DNA from: Actinomadura rudentiformis
GTDB lineage: Bacteria > Actinomycetota > Actinomycetes > Streptosporangiales > Streptosporangiaceae
Reading direction: 5' to 3'
Assembly (NCBI RefSeq): GCF_008923185.1
Contig: NZ_WBMT01000007.1
Location: 186,001-250,000, forward strand
DNA length: 64,000 bases
The position numbers and the translations under genes were made by a program. Positions 17,156 to 24,899 of this stretch are shown here, piece after piece; position 1 is the first letter of the stretch; the number at the start of each line of letters is the position of its first letter. Under the pieces are notes generated by a model. It did no database searches. It had not been told where the DNA came from and worked only from the letters and a program-made list of their open reading frames with translations.

Positions 17156-18118
17156 ATGCGCGCTGTGGTGTGTGAAGAGCTGGGCTCGGTGGCCGTATCC
17201 GAGACCAAGCCTCTCGAAGCGGGGCCAGGGCAGGTCGTCATCGCGGTCGAGGCGGCCGGGGTCAACTACGTGGACGGGCTCTTCGTCCAGGGCAGGTACC
17301 AGATCAAGCCGTCCCTTCCTTTCGTGCCGGGGTCGGAGGTGGCGGGCACGGTGGCCGCCGTCGGGGTGGACGTCACCGAGCCCGCAGTCGGGACGCGCGT
17401 GCTGGCCGGCTGCGGTCTCGGCGGTTTCGCGAGTCACGTCGTGGTGCCCGCGGCCGCGACGGTGCCGATCCCGGACGAGCTCGATGCCGCACGGGCCGCC
17501 ACGTTCACCCAAAGCCACTGCACGGCGCTCTTTGCCCTTCGCGAGCGAGGATGCCTGAAACCAGGCGAGAACGTCCTCGTGCTCGGCGCCGGAGGAGGCG
17601 TTGGGTTGGCGGCGGTCCAGGTAGCGAAGGCGCTCGGATCGAAAGTGCTGGCTGGGGCCTCGACCGAGAGCAAACGCGACGCAGCCCTTGCGGCGGGAGC
17701 CGACGCTGTGGTCGACACGTCCACGGAGGGTCTCAAGTCCACCGCGCGGGCCTGGTCGGAGGGCGGGGTCGACCTCGTGTACGACCCGATCGGCGGCGCG
17801 CTGGCGGGTACGGCGCTGCGAGCGCTCAGGGAGAACGGCCGCTATCTGGTCATCGGCTTCGCGTCGGGCACCATCCCGTCGCTGCCGCTCAACCAGGTAT
17901 TGCTGCGCAACCGGGCGGTGGTCGGCGTCGACTGGGGTGCGTGGTCGATGACCAAGCCGCTGGAGCAGCGCGCGCTGCTGGAGGAGCTGCTCGGATACGT
18001 GCGGGACGGGCGGCTCGATCCGGTGCCGCCGCGCACCGAACCGCTGGAGGCGGCGGGGCAGGTGCTGGACGACATACTCAGTCGCAGGGTCGTCGGCAAG
18101 ATGGCGCTCGTGCCCTGA
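17156..18118 (+). CDS. Zinc-independent medium-chain NADPH:quinone oxidoreductase
   Basis: 320 residues from ATG 17156 (MRAVVCEELG); an upstream ATG at 17114 would add 14 unusual residues. The GroES-like N-terminal domain has 'AAGVNYVDGLFVQGRYQ' and 'PFVPGSEVAGTVAAVG', lacking the zinc ligands of alcohol dehydrogenases, and the Rossmann domain has 'VLGAGGGVGLAAVQVAKALG'. This is the quinone oxidoreductase (QOR/NADP-dependent) class of MDR enzymes, reducing quinones or activated alkenes with NADPH. It faces away from the divergent rhomboid gene; the shared 130-bp gap should contain both promoters. Confidence 0.88.
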   Translation: MRAVVCEELGSVAVSETKPLEAGPGQVVIAVEAAGVNYVDGLFVQGRYQIKPSLPFVPGSEVAGTVAAVGVDVTEPAVGTRVLAGCGLGGFASHVVVPAAATVPIPDELDAARAATFTQSHCTALFALRERGCLKPGENVLVLGAGGGVGLAAVQVAKALGSKVLAGASTESKRDAALAAGADAVVDTSTEGLKSTARAWSEGGVDLVYDPIGGALAGTALRALRENGRYLVIGFASGTIPSLPLNQVLLRNRAVVGVDWGAWSMTKPLEQRALLEELLGYVRDGRLDPVPPRTEPLEAAGQVLDDILSRRVVGKMALVP

Positions 18119-18199
18119 ACCGGCCATCCTTTTGGTCTCCTTTTCAAGATCGTTAAGCCTTACCGTGTGGGCGAGCTCACTTCCACATTGGGAGGCCGC

Positions 18200-19339
18200 G
18201 TGAAGCTCCGTCCCCCTGTCCTCCGCAGACTCGCGTTCACGGCCGGTGCCGCGATCCTCGCGCTGGCGCCGACAGCGGTCCTTGCCGCCGACGCACCACC
18301 ACCGTCCAAGGTCCTGTCCCGCTACGAGACCGCCGCCGCGGGCAATGTCGTCAGCCGCGACTGCGGCTACAGCACCAAGGCGCCCAACACGACGAACCAG
18401 GCTCTGTGGATCTTCTGCGACTCGGCATGGAGCGGAACGTCCTCGGGCTTCTGGCTGGGCGTCACGGCGGCCATCGGCTCGTACACCCCGGGACAGGTCC
18501 CCACCACGCTGACCGAGATCCCGACCCCGACCGCACCCATCAACGCGCCGAGCAACCGTCCGCCCTCCGGCCTGCTGCCCGTGCCGTCCGGGCTCGTGCT
18601 GCCGAACGGAGCCAACTGCCAGGTGCCGGGCTCGTCCTATCCGGCGTCATGGGCGTCGGGTGTGGCGCAGCAGCCGTCCGGCAGCGCCAAGGTGCTCCTC
18701 CCCTACGCCGACGTCTGCGTCCACGGCGGCGGGATCACCACCGAGCGTTTCGGCCTGGTCGAGTACAACCCGTCGACCAACACCCTGAGCGGCCAGAAGC
18801 AGGTCTTCTCGTCCACCTCGCAGCTGCCGTTCCAGAAGATCCTCGGCTCGCCGATCTTCTCCGGCGGCTACCTCTACCTCTTCGGCTACATCTGCGACTC
18901 GCAGGCCTTCGGCGCCTGCGGGAGCGGCCGTGTCACCCTCGCCCGCGTGAGCGCGACCGCCTCCTCGTGGGGAACGGGGTCCAACTACCGCTACTGGACG
19001 GGGTCCGCGTGGTCCGCCGACCACAACGCCGCGACCTCGATCCTCCCCGGCGCCAAGCCCCTGGCGGTGCACGCCGAGGACTTCGGCGCCCTCGGCAAGG
19101 GCTTCGTGATCGTCGAGCAGATCGACATCGGCGGGAACTTCCGGATCTGGCGCTCGAACTCGCTCACCGGCGGCTGGAGCGTCACCCGTACCGGCACGGC
19201 GCCGTGCGGCGACCAGCAAGGCCTCGACCTGTGCCGGGCGTACTTCGGACACCCGGCACTCAGCACCTCGAGCAATCTTCTGATGTCCTACTACGACCCG
19301 GCCAACGACCACGTGAACGTGATGGCGGTTCCGTGGTAG
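18200..19339 (+). CDS. Secreted protein, DUF4185-like beta-propeller candidate
   Basis: 379 residues from GTG 18200, chosen for the GGGAGG at ideal spacing. There is a clear signal peptide (Arg/Lys start, 'LAFTAGAAILALAPTAVLAA'). The mature part contains repeated Trp/Gly-rich strands, 'CDSAWSGTSSGFWLG', 'VCVHGGGITTERFGLVEYN' and an ending 'LLMSYYDPANDHVNVMAVPW' reminiscent of DUF4185/five-bladed propeller glycoside-hydrolase-like proteins. Multiple cysteines fit an extracytoplasmic fold. No catalytic residue can be named. Family assignment is tentative; secretion is well supported. Confidence 0.7.
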   Translation: MKLRPPVLRRLAFTAGAAILALAPTAVLAADAPPPSKVLSRYETAAAGNVVSRDCGYSTKAPNTTNQALWIFCDSAWSGTSSGFWLGVTAAIGSYTPGQVPTTLTEIPTPTAPINAPSNRPPSGLLPVPSGLVLPNGANCQVPGSSYPASWASGVAQQPSGSAKVLLPYADVCVHGGGITTERFGLVEYNPSTNTLSGQKQVFSSTSQLPFQKILGSPIFSGGYLYLFGYICDSQAFGACGSGRVTLARVSATASSWGTGSNYRYWTGSAWSADHNAATSILPGAKPLAVHAEDFGALGKGFVIVEQIDIGGNFRIWRSNSLTGGWSVTRTGTAPCGDQQGLDLCRAYFGHPALSTSSNLLMSYYDPANDHVNVMAVPW

Positions 19340-19354
19340 ACCAAGCCGAGTAGC

Positions 19355-19675
19355 TCAGGCCGCCTGCTCGTGCTCTTCGACGTCGTCGCGTACGGAGATC
19401 ACGGGCAGGCGGTGCCGCGCCGGGGCGTCGGCCCGGCGGCGCAGGTGCCGGCGCTCCTCGGGAGTCGTCCCGCCCCAGATCCCGTCCGGCTCGCCGACCT
19501 TCAGCGCCCAGGACAGGCAGTCGGCGGTCACCGGGCAGTTGCCGCAGATCTCCTTGGCCTGGCGCTGCTGCTCCTGGAGCACCTCGGCCGAGTAGCCGAT
19601 GGGGAAGAAGAGGTCCGGGTCGGCACCACGGCAGATGGCGCGGTCCGTCCAGTGGTCCTCGTTGGTGGCTTTCAT
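19355..19675 (-). CDS. WhiB-family iron-sulfur transcriptional regulator
   Basis: 106 residues from ATG 19675 (MKATNEDHW); the frame continues to 20422 but that part overlaps the GNAT gene on the other strand. Four cysteines at positions 15, 44, 47 and 53 (C-x28-CxxCxxxxxC) would ligate a 4Fe-4S cluster, and GIWGG at 65-69 is the family's turn motif preceding the basic segment 'EERRHLRRRADAP'. WhiB-like proteins bind the primary sigma factor and control development, redox response or antibiotic resistance; which subgroup this belongs to cannot be decided here. An acidic C-terminal tail ends it. Two palindromes in the upstream region could be operators. Confidence 0.95.
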   Translation of the reverse strand: MKATNEDHWTDRAICRGADPDLFFPIGYSAEVLQEQQRQAKEICGNCPVTADCLSWALKVGEPDGIWGGTTPEERRHLRRRADAPARHRLPVISVRDDVEEHEQAA

Positions 19676-19716
19676 GACACGCCTCGCGGAGAGTCGGGGT
19701 GGTTGTCCACTCAACG

Positions 19717-19741
19717 TAGTACTACAACCCGTAGTACTACA
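19717..19741. promoter_or_regulatory. Two tandem GTAGTACTAC palindromes in the whiB-GNAT intergenic region
   Basis: The perfect 10-bp palindrome GTAGTACTAC occurs at 19717-19726 and 19732-19741, a 15-bp spacing, each followed by AA. They lie 40-65 bases upstream of the WhiB start and 45-70 bases upstream of the GNAT start. Position and AT-rich palindromic character suggest an operator for a dimeric regulator. Confidence 0.55.
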
Positions 19742-19786
19742 AGCCAAGGTGACTTTTGCTACACAACGTCCGGATAGCCTGGTGCC

Positions 19787-20254
19787 GTGCACCGTGAAGT
19801 CACCTTCCGCGCCGCGACCAGGGACGATGTCCCCGAGATCGTGCGCCTGCTCGCCGACGACCCGCTGGGCGCCACCCGCGAGACTCCCGGCGATCTCCCC
19901 GACGCGTACTGGAAGGCCTTCGACGCGATCGAGCACGATCCCAACAACACCCTGATCGTCGCCGTCATCGGCGACGCCATCGCCGGAACGCTGCAGCTGA
20001 CCTACATTCCCGGCCTCACCTACACCGGCGGCGAACGCGCCCAGATCGAAGGCGTCCGCGTAGCCTCCGAACAGCGCGGCCACGGCGTCGGCCAGGCCAT
20101 GATCGGCTGGGCCATCGACCAGGCCCGGGCCCGCGGCTGCCGGGTGGTGCAGCTCACCACCGACCGCCAGCGCCCCGACTCGATCCGCTTCTACCAGAAG
20201 ATCGGCTTCCGCCCCTCCCACATGGGCATGAAGTTCCACCTGAAGGACGCCTGA
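19787..20254 (+). CDS. GNAT-family N-acetyltransferase
   Basis: 155 residues, GTG start. 'FRAATRDDVPEIVRLLADDP' is the typical N-terminal strand-helix, and the acetyl-CoA pyrophosphate loop is 'RVASEQRGHGVGQAMIGWAI' (Q/R-x-x-G-x-G). 'FYQKIGFRPSHMGMKFHL' is the family's C-terminal strand. Substrate is unknown; members with this organisation are usually small-molecule or protein-modifying acetyltransferases. Transcribed divergently from whiB with a shared upstream region. Confidence 0.92.
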   Translation: MHREVTFRAATRDDVPEIVRLLADDPLGATRETPGDLPDAYWKAFDAIEHDPNNTLIVAVIGDAIAGTLQLTYIPGLTYTGGERAQIEGVRVASEQRGHGVGQAMIGWAIDQARARGCRVVQLTTDRQRPDSIRFYQKIGFRPSHMGMKFHLKDA

Positions 20255-20376
20255 TCCCTCGCGATCGAGCTTGTCACGCCCGTTTGCCCAGCGCAGCCTT
20301 CCGACCGCGCATCTGCGTCGCCGTGCAACAGTTCCACCCCTGACGGCGTCCAGGTCGTGAAGGGAGAGATGCCAAC

Positions 20377-20865
20377 GTGGACGAGGCCTATGAGAATTTC
20401 GTGGCCGGCCGCGCGCAGGCACTTCTGCGCTATGGCTATGTGCTCACCGGTAACCCGCACGACGCCGCAGACCTGGTCCAGGACGCGCTGATCAAGCTCC
20501 GCGGCGCCTGGCCGCGGGTGAAGAACCAGACCAATCCTGAGGGCTATGTGCGGACCACGATGGCCCGCCTGCACATCTCGATGTGGCGCAGGCGCCGCCG
20601 CGAGACGCTGACCGAGGCCGTCCCGGAACGTTCCTACGAAGATCCGGCTCCGCTGGACGACGCCCTCTGGCAGGCCCTCGGCACGCTGCCCCGCAGGCAG
20701 CGGGCCGTGCTCGTCCTGCGGTACTACGAGTCCCTCCCCGACGAGGAGATCGCCTCATATCTCGGCATTTCCCGCGTAACGGTCCGCTCCCAGGCCTCTC
20801 GCGGCCTTGAGAAACTCCGCGCCGCCTGGGATCCCGCCGACGTTCTCGAACGGAGCGAGCGATGA
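20377..20865 (+). CDS. ECF RNA polymerase sigma factor, SigE-family type
   Basis: 162 residues, GTG start with GGGAGAG upstream. Region 2 is 'YGYVLTGNPHDAADLVQDAL' with 'VRTTMARLHISMWRRRRRE', and region 4 is 'LPRRQRAVLVLRYYESLPDE' followed by the helix-turn-helix 'EIASYLGISRVTVRSQASRG'. The length and 'FVAGRAQALLRYGYVLTG' opening fit the actinobacterial SigE-family ECF group. Its stop overlaps the start of the next gene (ATGA), which encodes a membrane protein likely serving as its regulator or partner. Confidence 0.93.
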   Translation: MDEAYENFVAGRAQALLRYGYVLTGNPHDAADLVQDALIKLRGAWPRVKNQTNPEGYVRTTMARLHISMWRRRRRETLTEAVPERSYEDPAPLDDALWQALGTLPRRQRAVLVLRYYESLPDEEIASYLGISRVTVRSQASRGLEKLRAAWDPADVLERSER

Positions 20866-22061
20866 ACGACGTGAACCTCGAAGAAGCCCTCGCCTCGAGC
20901 CTCGCTCGCCACGCCGAGCGGGCCCCGCGTCCCCCGGCCGACCTGTCGCGCCAGGTGGCCGTCAAGCATCGCCGCCGCCGGGTCACCCGGGTGACGAGCG
21001 CCGCCACCTCCGTTGCGCTGGCCGTCGCAGCCCTGACCTTCGGCATCCAGGGGCTCGCCCGGGAGGACCGAGACCCGTCCCTGATCAACCCCGCCGTCGT
21101 CACACCCAAGTCCAAGCCGATCGAGAAGCAGTGGCCCGGCGCGGTCCAGCAGATCCCCGCCAAGCTCCCCGACGGCACCCGCTTCACCCCGGTGGACTAT
21201 GTCAACGACACGACGCTGGTGATCGCCACCTGGCGTTCCAGCAGTGTCGCATCGGCCCTGTTCACCTATGACCTGACGACCCACCGCACCGTCAAGCTCG
21301 CCTTTCCCGTCCAGTCCCCCAAGGTCACCGCGACGCACGACTTCACGGTCGGGTCCGGGCGCGTCGGCTGGCTGAGCAAATCCAAGAACAGCACGGAGAT
21401 CTGGACGGCTCCCGTGTCCGGCGGCCCGGCGGCCAAGCTGTACACCGGCCCGGTCTTCCCTGCGGCGGACGTCTCCAGCCTGACCCTCACCGGGGATTCC
21501 GCCTACTGGAGCCTCACCACGGGCGGGGTCTTCCGCGCCGCCCTCGCCGGAGGTGCCGCGCAAAAGCTTCCCGGCACCGATCGCATGAGGCTGATGTCAT
21601 GGCCGTGGGCGGGCGGTCCCGCCTATGACGACGGCGGCAGCGCCATGGCTGCGGACGCCCCCCTCCAGGTGGCCTACAAGGACATTCGCAACCTCGTCAC
21701 CGGCGAACGCCGCTCGTTCACCCCCGAGGTCAAGAGGCGCTGGACCTGCGCCGTCACCTGGTGCGTCGACGAACGCCGGGCCAGCTCACGTGACGGCCGC
21801 CGCATCGTCCGGCCCTCCTCCGGCCACATTTTCAACGGAACCGCCTGGGGCCCGGCCCTCGACCGATTCGTCACCATGCATGGTGACGGCCCAAGCATGA
21901 GCGAGACGTCCCAGCAGACTCTGATCGACTTGGAGACCGGCAAGGGCGGCACCTTCAGCCTGCGCAGGGGTGACGGCGCCCCTCTCCTCGACGGTGGCCG
22001 TCTCCACTACTACGCCCGCGGCACTTCGTACCTACTCGTCGATCTCTCCAAGATCTCCTGA
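20862..22061 (+). CDS. Membrane protein with extracytoplasmic beta-propeller-like domain, sigma-factor partner
   Basis: 399 residues, translationally coupled to the sigma gene. A cytoplasmic N-terminus of about 43 residues, basic near its end ('KHRRRRVTRVT'), precedes one membrane helix (about 44-62). The outer part contains repeated 'D/G-x-V-x-W' blades ('VGWLSKSKNSTEIWTAPVSG', 'SAYWSLTTGGVFRAALAGG') like a WD/TolB-type propeller, and a close cysteine pair 'WTCAVTWC'. No zinc anti-sigma (HxxxCxxC) motif is present in the cytoplasmic part. By position it may be an unconventional anti-sigma or sensor; alternatively it is simply co-regulated cargo. Confidence 0.8.
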   Translation: MNDVNLEEALASSLARHAERAPRPPADLSRQVAVKHRRRRVTRVTSAATSVALAVAALTFGIQGLAREDRDPSLINPAVVTPKSKPIEKQWPGAVQQIPAKLPDGTRFTPVDYVNDTTLVIATWRSSSVASALFTYDLTTHRTVKLAFPVQSPKVTATHDFTVGSGRVGWLSKSKNSTEIWTAPVSGGPAAKLYTGPVFPAADVSSLTLTGDSAYWSLTTGGVFRAALAGGAAQKLPGTDRMRLMSWPWAGGPAYDDGGSAMAADAPLQVAYKDIRNLVTGERRSFTPEVKRRWTCAVTWCVDERRASSRDGRRIVRPSSGHIFNGTAWGPALDRFVTMHGDGPSMSETSQQTLIDLETGKGGTFSLRRGDGAPLLDGGRLHYYARGTSYLLVDLSKIS

Positions 22062-22086
22062 CCGGTGACCAACTCGCGGGCATGAC

Positions 22087-22123
22087 GACGCCCCGGCCCT
22101 GGGGAACTCAGGGCCGGGGCGTC
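22087..22123. terminator. Bidirectional terminator hairpin, perfect 15-bp stem
   Basis: GACGCCCCGGCCCTG (22087-22101) pairs perfectly with CAGGGCCGGGGCGTC (22109-22123) across a 7-base loop, between the convergent sigma operon and alcohol dehydrogenase operon. Confidence 0.85.
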
Positions 22124-22194
22124 ATCTCCCCCCAACGCTCGGCGGGCCTCCGGGGGCCGCGGAGGCGGCGCCGAGCGCGCCGGAGCGGGTCGCC

Positions 22195-23298
22195 CTAGAA
22201 CCGCACCACGGGCTTGATCGTCGTGCCCTGGTGCATGTCCTGGGCGGCCTGGTCCAGGGCCTCCAGCGGGTAGTACCGGACGAGCTTCTCCAGCGGCAGC
22301 CGGCCCCGCCGGTGCAGGTCGACCAGCTGCGGCAGCAGGGTCTCGGGCTCGCCGTCGCCAAGCGTCACGCCGACGACCTTCTTGCCGGTGAGCATGCCCT
22401 GGACGTCCAGGGACACCTCGGTGCCCCCGGGCGGGGCACCGACGATCGCGCAGGTGCCGCGGGCGGCGAGGGTGTCCACGGCGGTGCGCAGCACGCCCGG
22501 GTTGCCGGTGGTGTCGACCGTGTAGTCGACGCCGCGTCCGCCGGTGAGCTCCATCAGCGTCTTGGCCGTGTCCACCCAGCCCACGTCGAGGGTGTGGGTG
22601 GCGCCCAGTTCGGTGGCCAGGTCCAGCCGGTCGGGCACGCGGTCGATCGCGAAAATGGCCTTGAGCGGCAACTGGGCCGCCGCCATGATCGCAGCGAGGC
22701 CGACCGCGCCGGCGCCGAACACCGCCAGTGTCGAGCCCGGCGCGGGGTCGAGGATGTTCCATACCGTGCCGAAGCCGGTCTGGACGCCGCAGCCGAGCGG
22801 TGCGAGGACCTCCAGCGGGGCGTCATGGTCCACGCGCACGACGCTGCGCTCGTCGGCGAGGGCGTGCCGCGCGAACGAGGACTGCCCGAAGAAGTGCCCG
22901 CCGAGGGGGTCCCTGCCGCGGTACACCGTGGGACTTCCGTCGTCGCGGGCGCCGCTGATCAGATTGCTCGGCAGCCAGGTGTCGCAGTACGCGGGATGCC
23001 CGTCACGGCAGGCCACGCAGTGCCCGCACGAGGTGAAGCTCAGCAGCACCTTGTCACCCGGCTTGACCTTGGTGACGCCCGTGCCGACCTGCTCGACGAC
23101 GCCCGCGCCCTCGTGCCCGAGGATGCCGGGCAACCGGAACGGGATGCCGCCCGCCCGTACGGTGAGATCGGTGTGGCAGAGCCCGGCGGCGACCATGCGA
23201 ACCAGGACCTCGCCTGCGCGCGGATCCTCAACGGACACCTCGTGCACCGTGAACGGCGCCCCCGGCTCCTCGACGATCGCGGCCGTGGTGGTGATCAT
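22195..23298 (-). CDS. Zinc-dependent alcohol dehydrogenase (aryl/allylic alcohol type)
   Basis: 367 residues from ATG 23298. Catalytic zinc ligands are in 'GLCHTDL' and 'GHEGAG', the structural zinc site is the four-cysteine segment 'CGHCVACRDGHPAYC', and the NAD-binding motif is 'FGAGAVGLAAI'. The sequence style (GHFFGQSSFA, LGCGVQTGFGTVWN) matches the benzyl/geraniol/aryl-alcohol dehydrogenase group of class III-like MDR enzymes. Its start lies 22 bases after the aldehyde dehydrogenase stop, so the pair forms an operon converting an alcohol to its acid. The physiological substrate is unknown. Confidence 0.9.
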   Translation of the reverse strand: MITTTAAIVEEPGAPFTVHEVSVEDPRAGEVLVRMVAAGLCHTDLTVRAGGIPFRLPGILGHEGAGVVEQVGTGVTKVKPGDKVLLSFTSCGHCVACRDGHPAYCDTWLPSNLISGARDDGSPTVYRGRDPLGGHFFGQSSFARHALADERSVVRVDHDAPLEVLAPLGCGVQTGFGTVWNILDPAPGSTLAVFGAGAVGLAAIMAAAQLPLKAIFAIDRVPDRLDLATELGATHTLDVGWVDTAKTLMELTGGRGVDYTVDTTGNPGVLRTAVDTLAARGTCAIVGAPPGGTEVSLDVQGMLTGKKVVGVTLGDGEPETLLPQLVDLHRRGRLPLEKLVRYYPLEALDQAAQDMHQGTTIKPVVRF

Positions 23299-23320
23299 GT
23301 CGTTCCCTTCCTGACAAGCG

Positions 23321-24808
23321 TCATGCGAGCGAGACCACGACGGACTTGGTCTGCAAGTACTCCTCAAGCCCCTCGGGTCCGTTCTCCCTGCCGTAGCCCG
23401 ACTGCTTGTAGCCGCCGAACGGCATCGCGACGTCCAGGACGGCCCACGCGTTCACCCAGACGATCCCCGCCCGCAGCGCCGCCGCGACCCGGTGGGCCCG
23501 GCCGATGTCGCGGGTCTGCAGGCCTGCGGCCAGGCCGAAGGGGGTGTCGTTGGCGAGCCGGACGGCCTCCTCCTCGGTGTCGAACGGCTGCACCGTCAGC
23601 ACCGGCCCGAAGATCTCCTCCTGGACGTACGGCGAGGACTGCTCCACGCCGGCCAGCACCGCCGGGGCGACGAAGAAGCCGCCCGAGCCGGCCGGCACCG
23701 TCCCTCCCCCGAGGACGCGCACGCCCTCGGCCTGGGCGCGGTCCAGATAGGACCGGACCTTGGCCAGGTGCTTGGGACCGGCCATCGGCCCGACCACTGT
23801 GCCCTCCGCGAAGGGGTCGCCGACGGGGATGTGGGCGCACGCCTGGCCGAGCGCCCCGACCACATCCTCGTAGACGGGCCGTTCCACCAGCAGGCGGCTG
23901 CCGGACATGCAGAACTGCCCGGTGTTGAACACGAACGCGGAGACCGCGGTGTTGATCGCGGCCTCCAGGTCGGCGTCCGCGAAGATGATGTTGGCGCCCT
24001 TGCCGCCCAGCTCGACGGTGACCTTCTTGAGGTTCTGGGCGGCCGCCTGGGCGACCAGCCGGCCCACGCCGGTGGAGCCGGTGAACGCGATCTTGTCCAC
24101 CCGGGGGTCGGTCACCAGCGCCTGCCCGGCGACGGCGTCGCCGGTGACCACGTTGTAGACCCCGTCGGGCACGCCCGCGTCGCGCAGCACCTCGGCCAGC
24201 CGCAGCGCGGTCAGCGGGGTCTCCTCGGCGGGCTTGTGCACGATCGTGTTGCCGGCGGCCAGGGCGGGGGCGATCTTCGTCGAGGACAGGATGAACGGGA
24301 AGTTGAACGGGGTGATCGCCGCGACCACGCCGATCGGCTCCCGGCGCGTGTAGGCCAGCGCCGGCGCGGTCGTGGGCCGGGCGGCGCCCTCCAGACCGGC
24401 GGCGAGGTTGCCGTAGTACTCGAAGGTCTCGACCACCGTGGGGATGTCGACCGTCCGGGTGAACATGACAGGCTTGCCGACGTCCAGGGACTCCAGCTCG
24501 GCGAACTCCGCCGCGCGGGCGCAGAGGATCTCCGACGCCCGCAGCAGGATCCGCCCGCGTTCCCGGGGATGGAGGCTCGCCCATCCGCCGTCGTCGAAGG
24601 CGGTGCGTGCCGCCGCGGCGGCACGGGCGGCGTCCTCCGGGCCCGCGTGGGCGACCGTGGTGATGGTCGCGCCGGTCGCGGGATCGAGGATCTCGCGCGT
24701 GGCGCCGTCCGCCGCCTCGACCCATTCGCCGCCGATGAAGAGCCGTCCCGGTGCCACGTCGACGTCCCGTCCCCTGGGAACGCTCGCCGACGTCTCAGTC
24801 GCCGTCAT
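23321..24808 (-). CDS. Aldehyde dehydrogenase
   Basis: 495 residues from ATG 24808, with GGAGGAGGTGG upstream. Catalytic Glu is in 'VTVELGGKGANII' and nucleophile Cys in 'FNTGQFCMSGSR'; 'GSTGVGR' binds the cofactor and 'EEIFGPVLTV' is the conserved C-terminal motif. Fold and length fit NAD(P)-dependent class 1/2 aldehyde dehydrogenases. It lies upstream of the alcohol dehydrogenase in one operon and 91 bases downstream of a LuxR-type regulator in the same direction, suggesting regulated alcohol/aldehyde catabolism. Confidence 0.92.
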   Translation of the reverse strand: MTATETSASVPRGRDVDVAPGRLFIGGEWVEAADGATREILDPATGATITTVAHAGPEDAARAAAAARTAFDDGGWASLHPRERGRILLRASEILCARAAEFAELESLDVGKPVMFTRTVDIPTVVETFEYYGNLAAGLEGAARPTTAPALAYTRREPIGVVAAITPFNFPFILSSTKIAPALAAGNTIVHKPAEETPLTALRLAEVLRDAGVPDGVYNVVTGDAVAGQALVTDPRVDKIAFTGSTGVGRLVAQAAAQNLKKVTVELGGKGANIIFADADLEAAINTAVSAFVFNTGQFCMSGSRLLVERPVYEDVVGALGQACAHIPVGDPFAEGTVVGPMAGPKHLAKVRSYLDRAQAEGVRVLGGGTVPAGSGGFFVAPAVLAGVEQSSPYVQEEIFGPVLTVQPFDTEEEAVRLANDTPFGLAAGLQTRDIGRAHRVAAALRAGIVWVNAWAVLDVAMPFGGYKQSGYGRENGPEGLEEYLQTKSVVVSLA

Positions 24809-24899
24809 GTGTCGTCCACCTCCTCCGCCTCCGCGGTCAGCCGCGATCGGCACTGAGGGGCAGGTTCACACACCTGACATATGAGGGAGATGCGTAGAA

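Noticed and set aside
19676..20422. N-terminal extension of the WhiB protein
   Set aside because: Reads antisense through the GNAT gene; true WhiB starts at 19675.
22231..23928. 565-residue plus-strand frame across the dehydrogenase genes
   Set aside because: Antisense shadow of two well-supported enzymes.
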